A stretch of DNA of 29,741 nucleotides from JBMOMT01 sp049324835 (GTDB lineage Bacteria; Chloroflexota; Anaerolineae; CAYNKW01), in contig JBMOMT010000007.1 of the NCBI GenBank assembly GCA_049324835.1, positions 1 through 29,741 on the forward strand, in the 5' to 3' direction. The position numbers and the translations under genes were made by a program. Within the stretch, counting starts at the first letter, position 1; the number at the start of each line of letters is the position of its first letter. The notes beneath the pieces are model-generated. The model was given only the letters and a program-made list of their open reading frames with translations, did not search any database and was not told where the DNA came from. Shown one piece after another: positions 15,500 to 23,333 of this stretch.

Positions 15500-16207
15500 A
15501 TGGAATCTCCTGGCAACCTGATTCTGTTCATCGACGACAATCAGGATCTGCTGGATATCGTCGCGACCGCCCTGAGACGTGAGGGGTATGCCGCGCTCGT
15601 TGCCGCCGATGGTCGCACCGGCCTGGAAATGTTCCGGCAACACCACCCCGCTCTGGTGATCCTCGACATTTTTATGCCTGGTATGAGTGGCTGGGAAGTG
15701 TGCCAGCGGTTGCGTGAATTCTCTGACGTGCCCATCATCCTGCTCACGGTGATGAACCGGGAAGGGAATATCGTCCGTGGCCTGAATCAGGGCGCCGACG
15801 ATTACGTGACCAAACCCTTCTCTATCCGAGAGCTGCTCAGCCGCGTCAAAGCCATCCTTCGACGCGTGGCAATGGAGCAGGCCAAAAAGACCGACACCTG
15901 CATCTCGGCGGGTGATCTACTCGTCTTGCCCGGCAGCCATCAGGCAATGATCAACGGGCGGGCAGTCAAACTGACGCCTATCGAGTTGCGCCTGCTGACA
16001 GCCCTGGTCGAGAAGGCCGGCAGGGTGGTATCGTACGGCGATCTACTCACCGCCGTGTGGGGTGAAGCGTGTTGGGCAGACCCCCATCAGCTCAAGGTCT
16101 ACGTCTATTATCTGCGGCAAAAGCTGGAGGATGACCCGCACCAGCCGCGTTATATCCTCAACGAACGCGGCGCGGGCTATCGCCTGGTGGTCCCAGAGCC
16201 ATCCTGA
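15500..16207 (+). CDS. OmpR/PhoB-family response regulator (orphan)
   Basis: A 235-residue two-component response regulator. The start is ATG at 15500 with GAGGA 8 bases upstream; the reading frame is open far upstream, but that sequence is the antisense of the neighbouring gene. The receiver domain (residues about 7-120) shows the acidic pair FIDDN, the phosphoacceptor Asp56 in VILDIFMPG, the conserved Thr in ILLTVM and Lys in DYVTKPFS. The C-terminal winged helix (about 140-232) has LTPIELRLLTALVEKAGRVV, HQLKVYVYYLRQKLE and ILNERGAGYRLV, typical of OmpR/PhoB DNA binding. No histidine kinase is adjacent. The divergent neighbour is a secreted binding protein whose promoter lies back to back with this one, so it is a plausible target. 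Confidence 0.95.
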   Translation: MESPGNLILFIDDNQDLLDIVATALRREGYAALVAADGRTGLEMFRQHHPALVILDIFMPGMSGWEVCQRLREFSDVPIILLTVMNREGNIVRGLNQGADDYVTKPFSIRELLSRVKAILRRVAMEQAKKTDTCISAGDLLVLPGSHQAMINGRAVKLTPIELRLLTALVEKAGRVVSYGDLLTAVWGEACWADPHQLKVYVYYLRQKLEDDPHQPRYILNERGAGYRLVVPEPS

Positions 16208-16213
16208 GGAACG

Positions 16214-16241
16214 AAAAGAGGCCGTTCTGTCGAACAGCCTC
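16214..16241 (-). terminator. Terminator for tRNA-Ser
   Basis: On the minus strand a GAGGC-T-GTTC / GAAC-G-GCCTC stem with a GACA loop is followed by TTTT. It starts four bases beyond the tRNA 3' end. It could also act weakly on the convergent response regulator transcript. Confidence 0.8.
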
Positions 16242-16243
16242 CG

Positions 16244-16334
<91 letters not shown>

Positions 16335-16345
16335 AGGTTGGCCGT

Positions 16346-16374
16346 ATTATACTATGACTGCTGCTACGACGCAA
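16346..16374 (-). promoter_or_regulatory. Promoter for tRNA-Ser
   Basis: On the minus strand: TTGCGT (16369-16374), a 17-bp spacer, and a perfect TATAAT (16346-16351), ending 11 bp before the tRNA 5' end. The -35 lies within the last codons of tadA. Confidence 0.75.
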
Positions 16375-16885
16375 AACGCCCAGAACGCCACGCCGCCGAC
16401 GCGCTGGCGAGACGCCCGTGGCGCAGCCCTTCAAAAAATACCTGCAAGAGCGCCTGAGATTCTAACGCCAGAACGCCCCGCACCACCTCGACGCGATGAT
16501 TCAGCCGATCGTGCGCCAGCAGATCCAACACCGAGCCGGCGGCGCCGGCTTTGGGATCGTCTGCGGCGAAAACCAGGCGGGGCAGGCGGGCCTGGATCAT
16601 GGCTCCGGCGCACATGGCGCACGGTTCCAGGGTGCAATAGAGCGTCACGCCGGGCAGCCGCCAGCCGCCCAGGGCGTGCGCTGCCTGCCGCAGGGCCAGC
16701 ATTTCGGCGTGGGCCGTGGGATCGCGCCTGGCTTCTTTGCCGTTGAACCCGCTGCCGATCACCTTGCCATCACAGACGGCGACAGCTCCCACCGGCACGT
16801 CGCCGGCCGCCAGGGCATGTGCAGCTTGAGCCAGCGCCTGGCGCATCCAGGGTTCGTGGCACTCGACGGACTGACAGTTTGCCAT
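16364..16885 (-). CDS. tadA: tRNA-specific adenosine deaminase
   Basis: A 173-residue zinc-dependent deaminase that converts adenosine 34 of tRNA-Arg(ACG) to inosine. Zinc and catalytic motifs are intact: HAEMLALRQA (His ligand and proton-shuttling Glu) and the two Cys ligands in PCAMCAGAMI. Typical strands include GDVPVGAVAVCDGKVIGSGFN and PRLVFAADDPKAGAAGSV. I chose ATG at 16885, which follows a GAGGAG run; an alternative TTG at 16909 would add eight residues but lacks a ribosome site. Its own promoter is at 16924-16952, divergent from the lysine aminomutase unit. The tRNA-Ser lies just downstream on the same strand. Confidence 0.94.
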   Translation of the reverse strand: MANCQSVECHEPWMRQALAQAAHALAAGDVPVGAVAVCDGKVIGSGFNGKEARRDPTAHAEMLALRQAAHALGGWRLPGVTLYCTLEPCAMCAGAMIQARLPRLVFAADDPKAGAAGSVLDLLAHDRLNHRVEVVRGVLALESQALLQVFFEGLRHGRLASASAAWRSGRFAS

Positions 16886-16923
16886 ATACTCCTCGTCGGG
16901 ATCGCTCAAGGCCGCAGCGAGAG

Positions 16924-16952
16924 ATTATAACACAACCTCACCTCGCCGGCAA
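16924..16952 (-). promoter_or_regulatory. Promoter for tadA
   Basis: On the minus strand: TTGCCG (16947-16952), a 17-bp spacer ending GTGT, and a perfect TATAAT (16924-16929), about 38 bp upstream of the ATG. Confidence 0.78.
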
Positions 16953-16993
16953 CCGCTATCGTTCGAGATTTTAGCCAGCCTGTAGACCGGCAT

Positions 16994-17022
16994 TTGCCTT
17001 TGTGGGCAGTATGTGTTACACT
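16994..17022 (+). promoter_or_regulatory. Promoter for the lysine aminomutase unit
   Basis: TTGCCT (16994-16999), a 17-bp spacer ending GTGT, and TACACT (17017-17022). It would begin a leader of about 190 bases before the coding start, containing the hairpins described at 17065-17131. Confidence 0.65.
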
Positions 17023-17064
17023 CAATATCGATGTAACCAGCAATTCTGCTTACCAGCCACGTTG

Positions 17065-17131
17065 GGTGGGGTTCGTAGACCCGCCGCCAAACCGACACAC
17101 CCAGAGAAACAAGGTCTCCGGGCGTGTTTTT
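17065..17131 (+). promoter_or_regulatory. Structured leader with terminator-like hairpin upstream of lysine aminomutase
   Basis: Two hairpins lie between the promoter and the coding start. The first is GGTGGG-9-CCCGCC (17065-17085). The second, CACACCC-A-GAGA with TCTC-C-GGGCGTG (17096-17126), has one C-A mismatch within the stem and is followed by TTTTT (17127-17131). The second looks like an intrinsic terminator placed inside a leader, so attenuation or a short RNA is possible. I do not recognise a lysine riboswitch or any other known class. Confidence 0.5.
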
Positions 17132-17220
17132 GTGTCAGGCGGTGCAAAAGTTGAGGCTCGAAAGTACACTTTGTGGATCGCCAGTTTTTAGCCAAATTGA
17201 TGAACAAAAAGGAGAAAAAA

Positions 17221-18582
17221 TTGAAAGGACAAGAAACATCGGAACAGGACCAGGGCTCCCCCGCGGAAGACAAACCTCCCCAACCCTGGCTGGACACGCC
17301 TCTGGAGCAGTGGAACGATTGGCGCTGGCAGTTGGCCCACCGCCTGAACACCGTCGCCGACTTTGAAAGGGTGCTCCGCCTCACGCCGCACGAGATCGCC
17401 GGCCTTTCGGCGGCGGAGCGCTTTCGGGTGGACGTGACGCCCTACTTTGCCAGCCTCATGGACCCTGACGACCCCAACTGCCCCATCCGGCGGCAGATCA
17501 TGCCCACCGGTCATGAACTGGCGCCTTTCGAGGCCGAGATGGCCGACTCGCTTTCCGAAGATGCCCACTCGCCCGTGCCGGGCCTGGTGCATCGTTACCC
17601 CGACCGGGTGCTGATGCTGGTCACCACCCAGTGTGCCAGTTACTGCCGCTACTGCACCCGCAGCCGCATCGTGGGCGACCCACACGCCCAGTTCAGTCGC
17701 CACCACTATGACGCTCAGATCCGATACATCGCCGGCAACCCCCAGGTGCGCGACGTGCTCCTTTCCGGCGGCGATCCACTGACGCTGCCGCAGCGTGTCC
17801 TGGAGGATGTGTTACAAAAATTGCGCGCCATCCCGCACGTCGAGGTGTTACGCATCGGCAGCCGTGTGCCGGTGTTCCTGCCGCAGCGCATCACACCCGA
17901 GCTGGTGACCATGCTGCGCCAGTATCATCCACTGTGGATGAACGTGCATTTTAATCACCCCAAAGAGATCACACCAGCCGTGGAGGTGGCGCTGGCTCGC
18001 CTGGCCGACGCCGGCATCCCGCTGGGCAACCAATCGGTGCTGCTGGCCGGGGTCAACGATTGCCCCAACATCATGAAAGACCTGGTGCAAAAACTGGTGC
18101 GCAACCGGGTGCGGCCCTATTATCTCTACCAATGCGATCTGGTGCACGGCGCGGGCCATTTCCGCACCCCGGTGGCGGTGGGCATCCAGATCATCGAATC
18201 GCTGCGCGGCCATACCTCCGGTTTTGCCGTGCCCACCTACGTCATCGACGCCCCGCAGGGCGGCGGCAAGATCCCCATCATGCCCAACTACCTGCTCAGC
18301 CAGTCGGCAGACAAGGTGGTGGTGCGTAACTATGAGGGCTTTATCACCGCCTACACCCAGCCAGAGACATATCAGCGTCACGATCCGCAGACCTGTCTTT
18401 CCTGCCAGCGGCGCGAGTCCGATTCCGGCGAGGAAGGCCAGGAGGGTGTCTCGGCCCTGTTGAGCGGCAGGCAGGCAACCATCGTGCCGGAGGGTTTCGA
18501 GATCACCCATCAGCGTCTGACGCGCATCCGTTGGGCGCCGGTCAAAGCCGAGCTGGCCCGCCTGGACCGTCAAACCGAGTAA
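17221..18582 (+). CDS. kamA: L-lysine 2,3-aminomutase, radical SAM
   Basis: A radical SAM/PLP enzyme interconverting L-lysine and L-beta-lysine. I start it at the TTG at 17221, which has AAGGAG at ideal spacing (453 aa); the ATG at 17200 in the same frame has no ribosome site but would add seven residues. The radical SAM cluster motif CX3CX2C is Cys138-Cys142-Cys145 (CASYCRYC). The PLP lysine is Lys350 in DAPQGGGK. The two aspartates known to hold the substrate epsilon-amino group in clostridial LAM are conserved here in YQCD and VIDAP; glutamate 2,3-aminomutases have other residues there, so lysine is the likely substrate. A C-terminal CLSCQRR may bind metal. It lies 32 bp upstream of an ATP-grasp ligase on the same strand, so the two probably form an operon. 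Confidence 0.9.
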   Translation: MKGQETSEQDQGSPAEDKPPQPWLDTPLEQWNDWRWQLAHRLNTVADFERVLRLTPHEIAGLSAAERFRVDVTPYFASLMDPDDPNCPIRRQIMPTGHELAPFEAEMADSLSEDAHSPVPGLVHRYPDRVLMLVTTQCASYCRYCTRSRIVGDPHAQFSRHHYDAQIRYIAGNPQVRDVLLSGGDPLTLPQRVLEDVLQKLRAIPHVEVLRIGSRVPVFLPQRITPELVTMLRQYHPLWMNVHFNHPKEITPAVEVALARLADAGIPLGNQSVLLAGVNDCPNIMKDLVQKLVRNRVRPYYLYQCDLVHGAGHFRTPVAVGIQIIESLRGHTSGFAVPTYVIDAPQGGGKIPIMPNYLLSQSADKVVVRNYEGFITAYTQPETYQRHDPQTCLSCQRRESDSGEEGQEGVSALLSGRQATIVPEGFEITHQRLTRIRWAPVKAELARLDRQTE

Positions 18583-18614
18583 TCACTCACTCTACTCACA
18601 GGAGATCCAAGATC

Positions 18615-19682
18615 ATGCACGTGGCCCTGTTGGCAAACCTGAAAAAGAACGCTCCCTCCTGGGAGGGCATGTCACCCGACAAGTGGGATGACCTGGATTC
18701 AGAAGAGACCATTCAAAACATCACCCAGGCCCTGGAAGCTGGCGGACACCGCGTCACCTTTCTCGAAGGCGACGCCACTCTTTTCGACAATCTACGCCAG
18801 ATCAGGCCCGATATCTGTTTCAACATCTGTGAGGGCCATTTTGGCGACGCCCGTGAGGCCCAGGTGCCGGCCATGCTAGAGATGCTGCGCATCCCTTACA
18901 CCGGCTCGCAGGTGCTCACGTTGGCCCTTTCCCTGGACAAAGCCATGACCAAACGCGTGCTGGCCTATCATGGCCTGCCCACGCCACCTTTCCAGGCCTT
19001 CGAGCGGTTGGACGAGCCGCTGGATCCGGACATGCGCTTCCCGCTGTTTGTCAAACCCAGTTGCGAAGGCACGGGCATGGGCGTGAGCGCCGAATCGATC
19101 GTGCACGACGAAACGCAGTTGCGGCGGCAGTTGCGCCGCGTTTTCGAGCGCTACGACGAACCGGCGCTCGTGGAGCGTTTCATCGATGGCCGCGAGGTGA
19201 CCATGGGTGTGGTGGGCAACCTGGTTTCGCCGGTTGCCCGGCGCATCCCAGAAGATGACGAAGCGCCGCGTGTTTCCCGAGGGCTGCACTTTTTCCCGCC
19301 GCTCGAAGTAGATATGTCCCGCTATCCGGAGGAAGAAGGGGGCGTCTATACCAGCCGCATCAAAGTAGAGATGGCCCACGAGTTTCATTACCTGTGCCCG
19401 GCCCCTCTGAACGAAACGTTGATCGAAGAGCTGGACTGGCTCACGGCGGCTGTGTTCCGCGTCACCGGTTGCCTGGATGTGGCGCGCGTCGATTTTCGGC
19501 TCGATGCCCACGACGACAACAAACCCTACATCCTGGAAGTCAACCCGCTGCCAGGGCTGAATCCGGGCTACTCGGATCTGTGTATCGAGGCTGCCGCCGA
19601 TGGCTGGACCTACGAAGAGTTGATCAACCACATCCTGAACCTGGCCGTGGAGCGCTACGGCCTGGCCTTCATGGGGCCGTAA
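18615..19682 (+). CDS. ATP-grasp ligase, D-Ala-D-Ala ligase-like
   Basis: A 355-residue ATP-grasp enzyme that starts at ATG 18615 with AGGAGA upstream. The N-terminal domain (HVALLANLKKNAPSWEG to CFNICEGHFGDAREAQVPAMLE) parallels the D-Ala-D-Ala ligase family opening. The ATP-grasp core shows LSLDKAMTKRVLAYHGLPTP, FVKPSCEGTGMGVS, ALVERFIDGREVTMGVVG, and the metal/ATP site ILEVNPLPGLNPGYSDL. It presumably forms an amide bond between a carboxylate (activated as acyl phosphate) and an amine. The peptidoglycan D-Ala-D-Ala ligase would normally sit with mur genes. Here the only partner is lysine 2,3-aminomutase, so beta-lysine as substrate is an attractive inference, not shown. The length is normal for the family and no signal peptide is seen. 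Confidence 0.82.
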   Translation: MHVALLANLKKNAPSWEGMSPDKWDDLDSEETIQNITQALEAGGHRVTFLEGDATLFDNLRQIRPDICFNICEGHFGDAREAQVPAMLEMLRIPYTGSQVLTLALSLDKAMTKRVLAYHGLPTPPFQAFERLDEPLDPDMRFPLFVKPSCEGTGMGVSAESIVHDETQLRRQLRRVFERYDEPALVERFIDGREVTMGVVGNLVSPVARRIPEDDEAPRVSRGLHFFPPLEVDMSRYPEEEGGVYTSRIKVEMAHEFHYLCPAPLNETLIEELDWLTAAVFRVTGCLDVARVDFRLDAHDDNKPYILEVNPLPGLNPGYSDLCIEAAADGWTYEELINHILNLAVERYGLAFMGP

Positions 19683-19718
19683 AAAACCACAAAAAGCGTT
19701 CGTCCCCCGTAACTCTTC

Positions 19719-19812
19719 AGACCTGACAGGTCTCACGTGATTCCGCCGGTTTTGATACGCACAGTGGGTTGATTCAGGCGAGATCTGGCTGTTTCATAGA
19801 CCTGTCAGGTCT
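19719..19812. repeat. Inverted pair of AGACCTGWCAGGTCT palindromes
   Basis: AGACCTGACAGGTCT (19719-19733) and AGACCTGTCAGGTCT (19798-19812) enclose 64 bases. The spacer begins CACGTGATTCCGCCGGTT (19734-19751), related at 15 of 18 positions to the spacer of the pair at 8535-8631 on the opposite strand. It separates the ATP-grasp gene from archease. Confidence 0.8.
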
Positions 19813-19864
19813 GTGGCTGGATAGATAAGCAGCGCCACAGACGGGTGCGCTCAGGAGGAATGCC

Positions 19865-20290
19865 ATGCCCTACGAGTACCTGGATCACCAGGCCGATATC
19901 GGCCTGCGCGGCATTGGCGCCACGCCAGAAGAGGCTCTGGCCGAAGGTGCGCGGGCCATGCTGCACCTCATGGTCGATCCACAAACGGTGGCTTTAAAGG
20001 CCGAGGTCCCGGTGCGCTGCCAGGCCGACGATCTGGAATCGTTGTTTGTGGCGCTACTCAACGAATTGCTCTACCTGCGCGAGGTCGAATCGATCACCCT
20101 GGTCGATGTCGACATCACCACGCTGGCGCAAACGATCGACGGTTGGGCTTTGGAAGGAGTCGCCCGTGGTGAGCCGTTCGACCCTGATAAACACGCCTTT
20201 TTCACCGAGGTCAAAGCCGCCACCTATTTCGGGCTGGCATACCAACGGCTGGCAGGACGGCACATGTTCCAATGTGTGGTCGACGTCTAG
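19865..20290 (+). CDS. Archease, RtcB cofactor
   Basis: A 141-residue archease. These small proteins speed guanylylation of the RNA ligase RtcB and allow multiple turnover. The start is ATG at 19865 with AGGAGGA upstream. It shows the family opening YEYLDHQADIGLRGIG (with the conserved metal-binding His/Asp), the mid region EEALAEGARAMLHLMVD, DLESLFVALLNELLYLRE, and the closing EVKAATYFGL followed by a C-terminal Asp-containing strand. The length is typical. It stands just upstream of rtcB in the same orientation, the classical arrangement, although a hairpin and a separate promoter lie between the two genes. Confidence 0.93.
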   Translation: MPYEYLDHQADIGLRGIGATPEEALAEGARAMLHLMVDPQTVALKAEVPVRCQADDLESLFVALLNELLYLREVESITLVDVDITTLAQTIDGWALEGVARGEPFDPDKHAFFTEVKAATYFGLAYQRLAGRHMFQCVVDV

Positions 20291-20341
20291 TACTACAACC
20301 GAGGTGCGACGCACTTTTGCACCTGCAAGTCGGTGGTAGTA
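20291..20341. repeat. Long imperfect hairpin between archease and rtcB
   Basis: Starts directly after the archease stop. Arms TACTAC-ACCGA-GGTGC pair with GCACC-TCGGT-GTAGTA, leaving an 11-base loop and a six-base internal loop. There is no T-tract, so it is more REP-like or a processing/stability element than an intrinsic terminator. Confidence 0.6.
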
Positions 20342-20346
20342 TGAGG

Positions 20347-20375
20347 TTGACGCGACTTTGGTTTCGTGTTACAAT
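20347..20375 (+). promoter_or_regulatory. Promoter for rtcB
   Basis: TTGACG (20347-20352), a 17-bp spacer ending GTGT, and TACAAT (20370-20375). The leader of about 100 bases contains tandem GATGCGTGA (20385-20400) with an inverted copy TCACGCATC (20428-20436), able to form a 9-bp stem. Confidence 0.75.
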
Positions 20376-20481
20376 GTAAAACAGGATGCGTGATGCGTGA
20401 CGGCCGGCATGACGACTGGATCGCGGTTCACGCATCGTGTTTTCTGCGCTGGCGGCAAGACGTTGGAAAGGAGGGGGCGCT

Positions 20482-21960
20482 ATGGGCAAGACCATCCAGG
20501 TGACCGACCAGATCGAGTTACAACAGATCGAGCCCTACGTGTGGCACATTCCGCCTTTTGGTGAGATGCGCGTGCCCGGTCGAATCTACGGCGACCGGGA
20601 GACGGTGGACCTGCTGGTGGACGACGTGAAAAAAGGCAAAGAGTGGAACGCATTGCTCCAGATCGTCAACGTGGCCACGTTGCCGGGCATCCAGCGCGCC
20701 TCCCTGGCCATGGCCGACGTTCACCCCGGCTACGGCTTTCCCATCGGCGGCGTGGGCGCGTTCGACATGGATCAGGGAGTGGTCAGCGTGGCGGGCGTGG
20801 GCTACGATATCAACTGCGGCGTGCGCACGTTGCGCACCGACCTGACCCGCCAGGAGATCGAGTCCAGGAAAGAGAGCCTGGCCGATGCCCTGTATCAGAC
20901 TGTGCCGGCCGGCCTGGGCTCTACCGGCGATCTGCGGCTGTCGATGAGCGAGATCGACAAAGTGCTGGAGCAGGGGGCCGAGTTTGCCATGCGGCGCGGT
21001 TATGGCATCGACGGCGACCTCGAATACGTCGAGGAGCGGGGTCGCATCACCGGCGCCGACCCACAGGTGGTGAGCCATAAGGCCAAAGAGCGCCAGCTCA
21101 GGCAGTTGGGCACGCTCGGCTCGGGCAACCACTACCTGGAGGTGCAGTGGGTCGAGGAAATTTTTGACGACCGCGCCGCCGGGGTGTATGGCCTGTTTCC
21201 GGATCAGATCCTGATCAGCATCCATTCTGGCAGCCGCGCTTTGGGGCACCAGATCGGCGACGATTATCTGCCCAGGTTAGAGCGGGCCAGCCGCAAATAC
21301 GGCATTCCCATCCGCGAGCGGGAGCTGGTTTGTGCACCCATCCAGAGCGACGAGGGCAGAGAGTATCTGAGCGCCGTCAACTGTGGCATCAACTGCGCTT
21401 TCGCCAACCGTCAGGTGCTGGCCCATCTGACCCGCATCGGTTTTCAGAAGGCGTTGGGGGTGCAGCCGAACCGAATCAGCACCCTCTACGAGGTGGCCCA
21501 CAACACGGCCAAGATCGAAACGCACGAGATAGAGGGTCGGCAGAAAAAGGTGGTGGTGCACCGCAAGGGCGCTACCCGCGCCTTTGGGCCGGGTCGGTCA
21601 GAGCTGCCCCAGGCCTATCGCGCCGTGGGCCAGCCGGTGCTGGTGGGTGGCACGATGGGCACCTTTTCCTACATCCTCCACGGCACCGATCGGGCCATGC
21701 AAGACACTTTTGGCAGCGCGCTCCACGGCGCAGGGCGGCTGCTTTCGCGCCATCAGGCCAAAAAGCAGTTCTGGGGGGGCGATGTGATCCAGCAACTGGC
21801 CGAACGGGGCGTTGTGATTCGCGCCCACTCCAAGGCGGGCGTGGCCGAGGAAGCGCCGGGAGCCTACAAGGATGTGGAACAGGTGGTGGAGGTGATGCAC
21901 AACGCCGGCATCATCCGCAAGGTGGCCCGCGTGCGCCCACTGATCTGCATCAAGGGTTGA
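20482..21960 (+). CDS. rtcB: RNA-splicing/repair ligase RtcB
   Basis: A 492-residue GTP-dependent RNA ligase joining 3'-phosphate (or 2',3'-cyclic phosphate) and 5'-OH ends. The start is ATG at 20482 after a GGAGGG ribosome site. Metal-site motifs are intact: Cys112 in GYDINCGVR, the NH pair in LGSGNHYLEVQ, HSGSRALGHQ, and His360 in VVHRKGATRAF. The nucleotide-accepting His is His415 in LHGAGRLLSR. The N-terminal part MADVHPGYGFPIGGVGAFD is typical of the family. Its cofactor archease lies upstream. No nuclease or tRNA intron clue is adjacent, so RNA repair is the likelier role. It ends at a terminator shared with the convergent M23 gene. Confidence 0.97.
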   Translation: MGKTIQVTDQIELQQIEPYVWHIPPFGEMRVPGRIYGDRETVDLLVDDVKKGKEWNALLQIVNVATLPGIQRASLAMADVHPGYGFPIGGVGAFDMDQGVVSVAGVGYDINCGVRTLRTDLTRQEIESRKESLADALYQTVPAGLGSTGDLRLSMSEIDKVLEQGAEFAMRRGYGIDGDLEYVEERGRITGADPQVVSHKAKERQLRQLGTLGSGNHYLEVQWVEEIFDDRAAGVYGLFPDQILISIHSGSRALGHQIGDDYLPRLERASRKYGIPIRERELVCAPIQSDEGREYLSAVNCGINCAFANRQVLAHLTRIGFQKALGVQPNRISTLYEVAHNTAKIETHEIEGRQKKVVVHRKGATRAFGPGRSELPQAYRAVGQPVLVGGTMGTFSYILHGTDRAMQDTFGSALHGAGRLLSRHQAKKQFWGGDVIQQLAERGVVIRAHSKAGVAEEAPGAYKDVEQVVEVMHNAGIIRKVARVRPLICIKG

Positions 21961-21985
21961 GTTGAGGCCCTGCCTGTCAAAGGAT

Positions 21986-22019
21986 CAAAAAGGGCGTGGC
22001 TCGAACGAGCCACGCCCTT
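21986..22019. terminator. Bidirectional terminator between rtcB and the M23 gene
   Basis: A 14-bp perfect stem AAGGGCGTGGCTCG / CGAGCCACGCCCTT (21990-22003, 22006-22019) preceded by CAAAA. It is a strong terminator for the minus-strand gene (U-run TTTTTG) and a weaker one for rtcB. Confidence 0.88.
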
Positions 22020-22035
22020 GACTGTTTGGCAGAGT

Positions 22036-23241
22036 TCATTCTGTGGGCAGGTAGATGAGTGGGTTGCGCTGTTTGCCGCTTTCCCGGATCTCAAAGTGTA
22101 GATGCGGCCCGGTGGCGTTGCCGGTAGCGCCCATGCGCCCGATGAGAGTGCCCTTGGCCACCGACGCGCCCTGTTCCACCAGAATGACATGCAAGTGGGC
22201 ATAGAGTGTCTGGAAGCCGTTGCCGTGGTCGATCAGGATCATCTTGCCATAACCCACGTCGCTCCAGCCCACCTTGGCCACATAACCCGAATCGGCGGCG
22301 TAGATCGGCGTGCCGGCGGCGTTGCCAATATCTACGGCGTGATGGCCGGGATAACAATTGAAGCCGCAGGTGATGCGCCCCGTCACCGGCCAGCCAAAAA
22401 CCCCTGTCCCGCGAGAGGCGTCCTCTGGCACCGGCCCGGTGTAATGCTCCACCACGCGTGGGATGTAGGGTTTCTCACCGCCGGGGACGACCAGTTTCAA
22501 GTCGATGGTCAACTTGGCACCTGGAGGGATGTCGTTGAGCTCAGAATTGACGATGGCTTCAACGGGCACCTGGTAATAAGCGGCGATGCTATCCAGCGTA
22601 TCACCCTGAACCACGCTGTGATAGGCCCCATCGACCGGCAGGATGGTCAGTTCCTGGCCGAGTCTGAGCAAATCTGGCACCGCTTCGACCTCGGGGTTCG
22701 ACCAGATGAGGGTGTTGATTTGCAGGCCAAAGCTGGCCGCGATGCCAGAGAGTGTATCGCCTGCCCGCACGGTATAGGTGATAATCTCTCGGCGCGCAGC
22801 CGCCTCTCGCACCACCTCTGGCGACGACGACCTGAGCGTCGGCAGGCTCTCGCCCGGCGAAAGGGTGCGGGGCACTGCCTCTGTCGGCGACATCACCGGC
22901 GTGGGCGGCTCAACCAGCGTGGTACGCAGCACCGGCGCGCGCAACAACGCGCTGCTCGTCGACGCATCCGTCCGATCGCCGCCGCGGGCTGTCACTGGCT
23001 CAGAGTCGCGTTCGCCCAGGCGTAAGGCTGGGGTGGGGGTGTGGAGAAAAGTTGCACTGCCCGATGTATCCATCCCGGTCAGGGATAACGCTGCTACCAC
23101 GAGCAGTACAATAACCGAGTGAGTGGTGTATCTGGAGAGGAGAGGTGCCAGATTTTTCTTTGCCAGAGCAGCGAATCGCTGCCACCGGTCTATGAACGTT
23201 TTATCTGCGTCCCCATCTCTCGACGAGGGACTGTCTACCAT
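22036..23241 (-). CDS. Membrane-anchored LysM/M23 peptidase
   Basis: A 401-residue cell-wall protein. The start is ATG at 23239-23241 (VDSPSSRDGDADKTF). One membrane segment (HSVIVLLVVAALSLTGM) near residue 40 acts as signal anchor and is followed by a Pro/Ser/Thr-rich linker. Two LysM peptidoglycan-binding modules follow (ITYTVRAGDTLSGIAASFG; YHSVVQGDTLDSIAAYYQ), then an M23 metallopeptidase/LytM domain with the zinc ligands intact: HHAVDIG supplies His and Asp, and HLHFEI the catalytic and ligand histidines. Such proteins cut peptidoglycan cross-bridges or, if inactive, activate amidases; here the active site is complete. The promoter at 23298-23326 serves it alone. Confidence 0.94.
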   Translation of the reverse strand: MVDSPSSRDGDADKTFIDRWQRFAALAKKNLAPLLSRYTTHSVIVLLVVAALSLTGMDTSGSATFLHTPTPALRLGERDSEPVTARGGDRTDASTSSALLRAPVLRTTLVEPPTPVMSPTEAVPRTLSPGESLPTLRSSSPEVVREAAARREIITYTVRAGDTLSGIAASFGLQINTLIWSNPEVEAVPDLLRLGQELTILPVDGAYHSVVQGDTLDSIAAYYQVPVEAIVNSELNDIPPGAKLTIDLKLVVPGGEKPYIPRVVEHYTGPVPEDASRGTGVFGWPVTGRITCGFNCYPGHHAVDIGNAAGTPIYAADSGYVAKVGWSDVGYGKMILIDHGNGFQTLYAHLHVILVEQGASVAKGTLIGRMGATGNATGPHLHFEIRESGKQRNPLIYLPTE

Positions 23242-23297
23242 CTCCAAATGGTTTCCTTTTCCGGCACAGCCAGGCTGCACCCTGTTTTGCAGCGCCC

Positions 23298-23326
23298 ATT
23301 ATACCACAGAATTGTGGCGATGGGAA
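23298..23326 (-). promoter_or_regulatory. Promoter for the LysM/M23 gene
   Basis: On the minus strand: TTCCCA (23321-23326), a 17-bp spacer, and a perfect TATAAT (23298-23303), giving a leader of about 50 bases. Confidence 0.65.
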
Positions 23327-23333
23327 ATCGGTA

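Noticed and set aside
17029..17131. Lysine riboswitch ahead of kamA
   Set aside because: The conserved lysine-aptamer junction sequences were not seen; only generic hairpins can be supported.
22036..22062. C-terminal NPLIYLPTE of the M23 peptidase as another YLPL tail
   Set aside because: NPL-x-YL endings are an ordinary part of M23 domains, the motif lacks the second Leu, and the protein is membrane-anchored at its N-terminus.
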